Assembly (NCBI GenBank): GCA_034168985.1
Contig: JAXFJE010000013.1
Span: forward strand, 1 to 25,131
Source of the DNA: JALEVB01 sp022768265
GTDB taxonomy: Bacteria; Bacillota_I; Bacilli_A; Erysipelotrichales; Erysipelotrichaceae
Direction: 5' to 3'
Length of the DNA: 25,131 nt
Part shown: one piece after another, positions 24,061 through 25,131 of the stretch
How the letters are laid out: every line of letters starts with the position of its first letter
How positions within the stretch are numbered: position 1 is the first letter of the stretch
Notes under the pieces: model-generated
What the model was told of the DNA's origin: nothing
Seen by the model: only the letters and a program-made list of their open reading frames with translations
The model's database searches: none
Program-made: the position numbers and the translations under genes

Positions 24061-24169
24061 AAAACCCTTACATATAGACAGTAAGGGTTTGATAGTACAA
24101 TATTAACTATTCTTACCTCGGTAACATAATTAAGCCTCAGGCCGTTACTGTCTATGGTATATTGATAAC
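24061..24169 (-). promoter_or_regulatory. L10 leader (ribosomal protein attenuator)
   Basis: The transcript leader contains the conserved L10-leader core GTAACGGCCTGAGGC...GTTACCGAGGT (24148-24117). A terminator stem, AAACCCTTAC/GTAAGGGTTT (24062-24090), is followed by a T-run. ATAGACAGTAA (24155-24145) is perfectly complementary over 11 bases to TTACTGTCTAT (24084-24074), which covers one arm of the terminator. The two pairings exclude each other, so L10(L12) binding can switch the leader between termination and read-through. Confidence 0.88.
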
Positions 24170-24175
24170 GCGTAT

Positions 24176-24204
24176 ATGTTATCAAAACATCTATATAATG
24201 TCAA
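24176..24204 (-). promoter_or_regulatory. Promoter of the rplJ-rplL-rpoBC cluster
   Basis: TTGACA (24204-24199), 17 bases, then TAACAT (24181-24176), on the minus strand, starting near 24169. A possible second promoter farther up has TTGACA near 24290-24285, with TATACT 15 bases later. Confidence 0.7.
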
Positions 24205-24363
24205 CTATAAAATATAAAAAATAGCTATTTAATTACTTTTTAAAGTATATCACTCTTAACTTAGTATATTTAATCATATATCATGTCAAAGGATCATAAT
24301 TACATCTTTAATATAAGCAATGTGTTTTAAGACAGTCTGGTCTGTTGCATTGCTTATAATATT
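24205..24363. other. Gene-free stretch with an 11-bp inverted repeat
   Basis: AT-rich, with no open reading frame I can support. It holds TATAAGCAATG (24312-24322) and CATTGCTTATA (24348-24358), a perfect 11-bp pair enclosing a smaller ACAG/CTGT pair (24332-24345). No T-run follows on either strand, so it is not a simple terminator. Confidence 0.6.
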
Positions 24364-24396
24364 AAAAAACCCCATTACTAATAAGTCTAGTAATGG
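24364..24396 (-). terminator. Terminator of the Thr-rich lipoprotein gene
   Basis: CCATTACTA (24372-24380) and TAGTAATGG (24388-24396) form a 9-bp stem followed on the minus strand by TTTTTT (24369-24364). It lies about 45 bases after the stop at 24441. Confidence 0.85.
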
Positions 24397-24440
24397 AGTC
24401 AAATTGAACCTAAAAACAATGATTGCAATTAGGCAAAAAA

Positions 24441-24908
24441 CTAATTGCTCAAGCTGAATGGTGTAGCAGAAGTATAAGTGTCAGCGTCTGCAGCTAATAG
24501 ATTTAAATTAGCTTCTTCTAAATGTAAAGTTTTGAAGCCATTTTCTGTACGTCCGCTTTCAGTAACGTATTCAACAGTTTGTTCATAACCTTCTGCAACG
24601 TCTTCCGCAACTTCAACTTCGATAGTTACGCTAGCACCGTCTGCTAAACCTTCACCAGCATAGTTTTCACCTTTTTCCGTTGCATCTGTTTGATAGATGT
24701 AAAGTTCAGTAACTGTTTCACCAGTAGTGTTTGTTACAACATATTTACCAGTTGTTGCAACTGCTGCTTCAGTAGTTTCAGGAGCAGTTGTTTCTTCTGT
24801 AGTTTCTGTAGTTGCAGGTGCGCTAGTTTCAGTAGTTGTAGTTTCAGTATTAGATGCACATCCAACTAATACTAATGCGCTTAAGCAAAGAGCTAATAAT
24901 TTTTTCAT
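24441..24908 (-). CDS. Hypothetical Thr/Glu-rich lipoprotein
   Basis: A 155-residue exported lipoprotein of no family I recognise. The signal peptide ends in LVGC, so the cysteine at 17 is lipidated. A low-complexity Thr/Glu/Pro/Ala linker (about residues 20-54) follows, then a compact beta-rich domain: YVVTNTTGETVTELYIYQTDA and GLADGASVTIEVEVAED. The fold may be a small immunoglobulin-like or jelly-roll type; this is a guess. Two ATGs, 24914 and 24908, fit; the second has AGGAGG at the better distance of 8 bases. It is a single-gene transcript between the rRNA operon and rplJ. Confidence 0.85.
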   Translation of the reverse strand: MKKLLALCLSALVLVGCASNTETTTTETSAPATTETTEETTAPETTEAAVATTGKYVVTNTTGETVTELYIYQTDATEKGENYAGEGLADGASVTIEVEVAEDVAEGYEQTVEYVTESGRTENGFKTLHLEEANLNLLAADADTYTSATPFSLSN

Positions 24909-24938
24909 TTTCATTTCCTCCTCTATTAGAGAGTATAT

Positions 24939-24967
24939 ATTATATCATTATCAAATTTTGTTTACAA
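24939..24967 (-). promoter_or_regulatory. Promoter of the Thr-rich lipoprotein gene
   Basis: TTGTAA (24967-24962), 17 bases, then a perfect TATAAT (24944-24939) on the minus strand, giving a leader of about 25 bases. Confidence 0.65.
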
Positions 24968-24984
24968 GTGCCATGCACTAGATG

Positions 24985-25017
24985 AAAAATAAAAAACCAG
25001 TGGAAAGAACCACTGGT
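24985..25017 (-). terminator. Terminator of the rRNA operon
   Basis: ACCAGTGG (24996-25003) and CCACTGGT (25010-25017) form an 8-bp stem followed on the minus strand by a T-rich run. It stands 8 bases after the 5S rRNA 3' end. Confidence 0.85.
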
Positions 25018-25024
25018 AGAAAAA

Positions 25025-25131
25025 CCTGGCAACTTGCTAGTTTCACTATGGCAAGCATAGCTATATTCGCCGTAGAAATGCTTAACTTCTGTGTTCGGGA
25101 TGGGAACAGGTGTGACCATTTCGCTATCGTC
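25025..25131 (-). rRNA. rrf: 5S ribosomal RNA (5' end cut by window edge)
   Basis: The minus strand from 25131 reads GACGATAGCGAAATGGTCAC and then ACCTGTTCCCATCCCGAACA, followed by CAGAAGTTAAG, all universally conserved 5S signatures. The 3' arm GTTGCCAGG would pair with a 5' CCTGG-type end just outside the window, so only about 8-10 bases are missing. Its position implies that 16S and 23S genes lie to the right. Confidence 0.97.

Noticed and set aside
24205..24440. CRISPR or tandem repeat array
   Set aside because: Only inverted repeats occur; there are no regularly spaced direct repeats here or elsewhere in the window.

Overview
The window is AT-rich, and its gene families, ribosome binding sites, T-box leader and rplJ-rplL-rpoB-rpoC order point to a low-GC Gram-positive bacterium. 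I infer the Erysipelotrichia, near the Mollicutes branch. The grounds are an enlarged RpoB with Asn at the rifampicin position His526 and a gut-type mix of PTS, T-box and FMN-lipoprotein genes. TGA is used as a normal stop. I cannot name a species.

Layout. Positions 1-1302 (minus) carry a PTS IIB protein and an RpiR-type sugar-phosphate regulator. Positions 1385-6873 (minus) are a tight five-gene operon: a PUA/EVE-like protein, mnmG, an ArsC/Spx-like thiol protein, a ThyX-like protein and a DUF885 lipoprotein, closed by a bidirectional terminator. Positions 6969-8549 (plus) hold a two-part ThrE-type exporter and a small zinc-ribbon membrane protein. Positions 8590-10974 (plus) are a T-box-controlled amino-acid ABC transporter whose apparent specifier codon is CAC (His). 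Positions 11043-12404 (minus) are a MarR-led three-gene operon with a paired palindromic operator lying over its promoter. Positions 12418-13123 are an IS200-type element with recognisable ends, wedged between that promoter and the terminator of the next gene. Positions 13174-14221 (minus) encode a Tat lipoprotein fusing a cysteine-rich C_GCAxxG_C_C domain to an FMN-binding domain.

Positions 14307-24204 (minus) are the core transcription/translation cluster: an L10 leader, rplJ, rplL, an RsmC-like methyltransferase, rpoB and rpoC, with terminator or attenuator hairpins at the leader, after rplL and after rpoC. A Thr-rich lipoprotein and the end of an rRNA operon (5S rRNA) close the window.

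I did not find a wholly new defence or mobile system. The most notable items are the natural H526N-type RpoB together with a roughly 180-residue enlargement that looks partly like an internal duplication; the IS200 element with a sequestered ribosome binding site and 5'/3' complementarity; the His-type T-box with an A in the variable UGGN position; and the mnmG operon that joins a folate/flavin tRNA-modification enzyme to a degenerate ThyX-like protein and a PUA-like protein.
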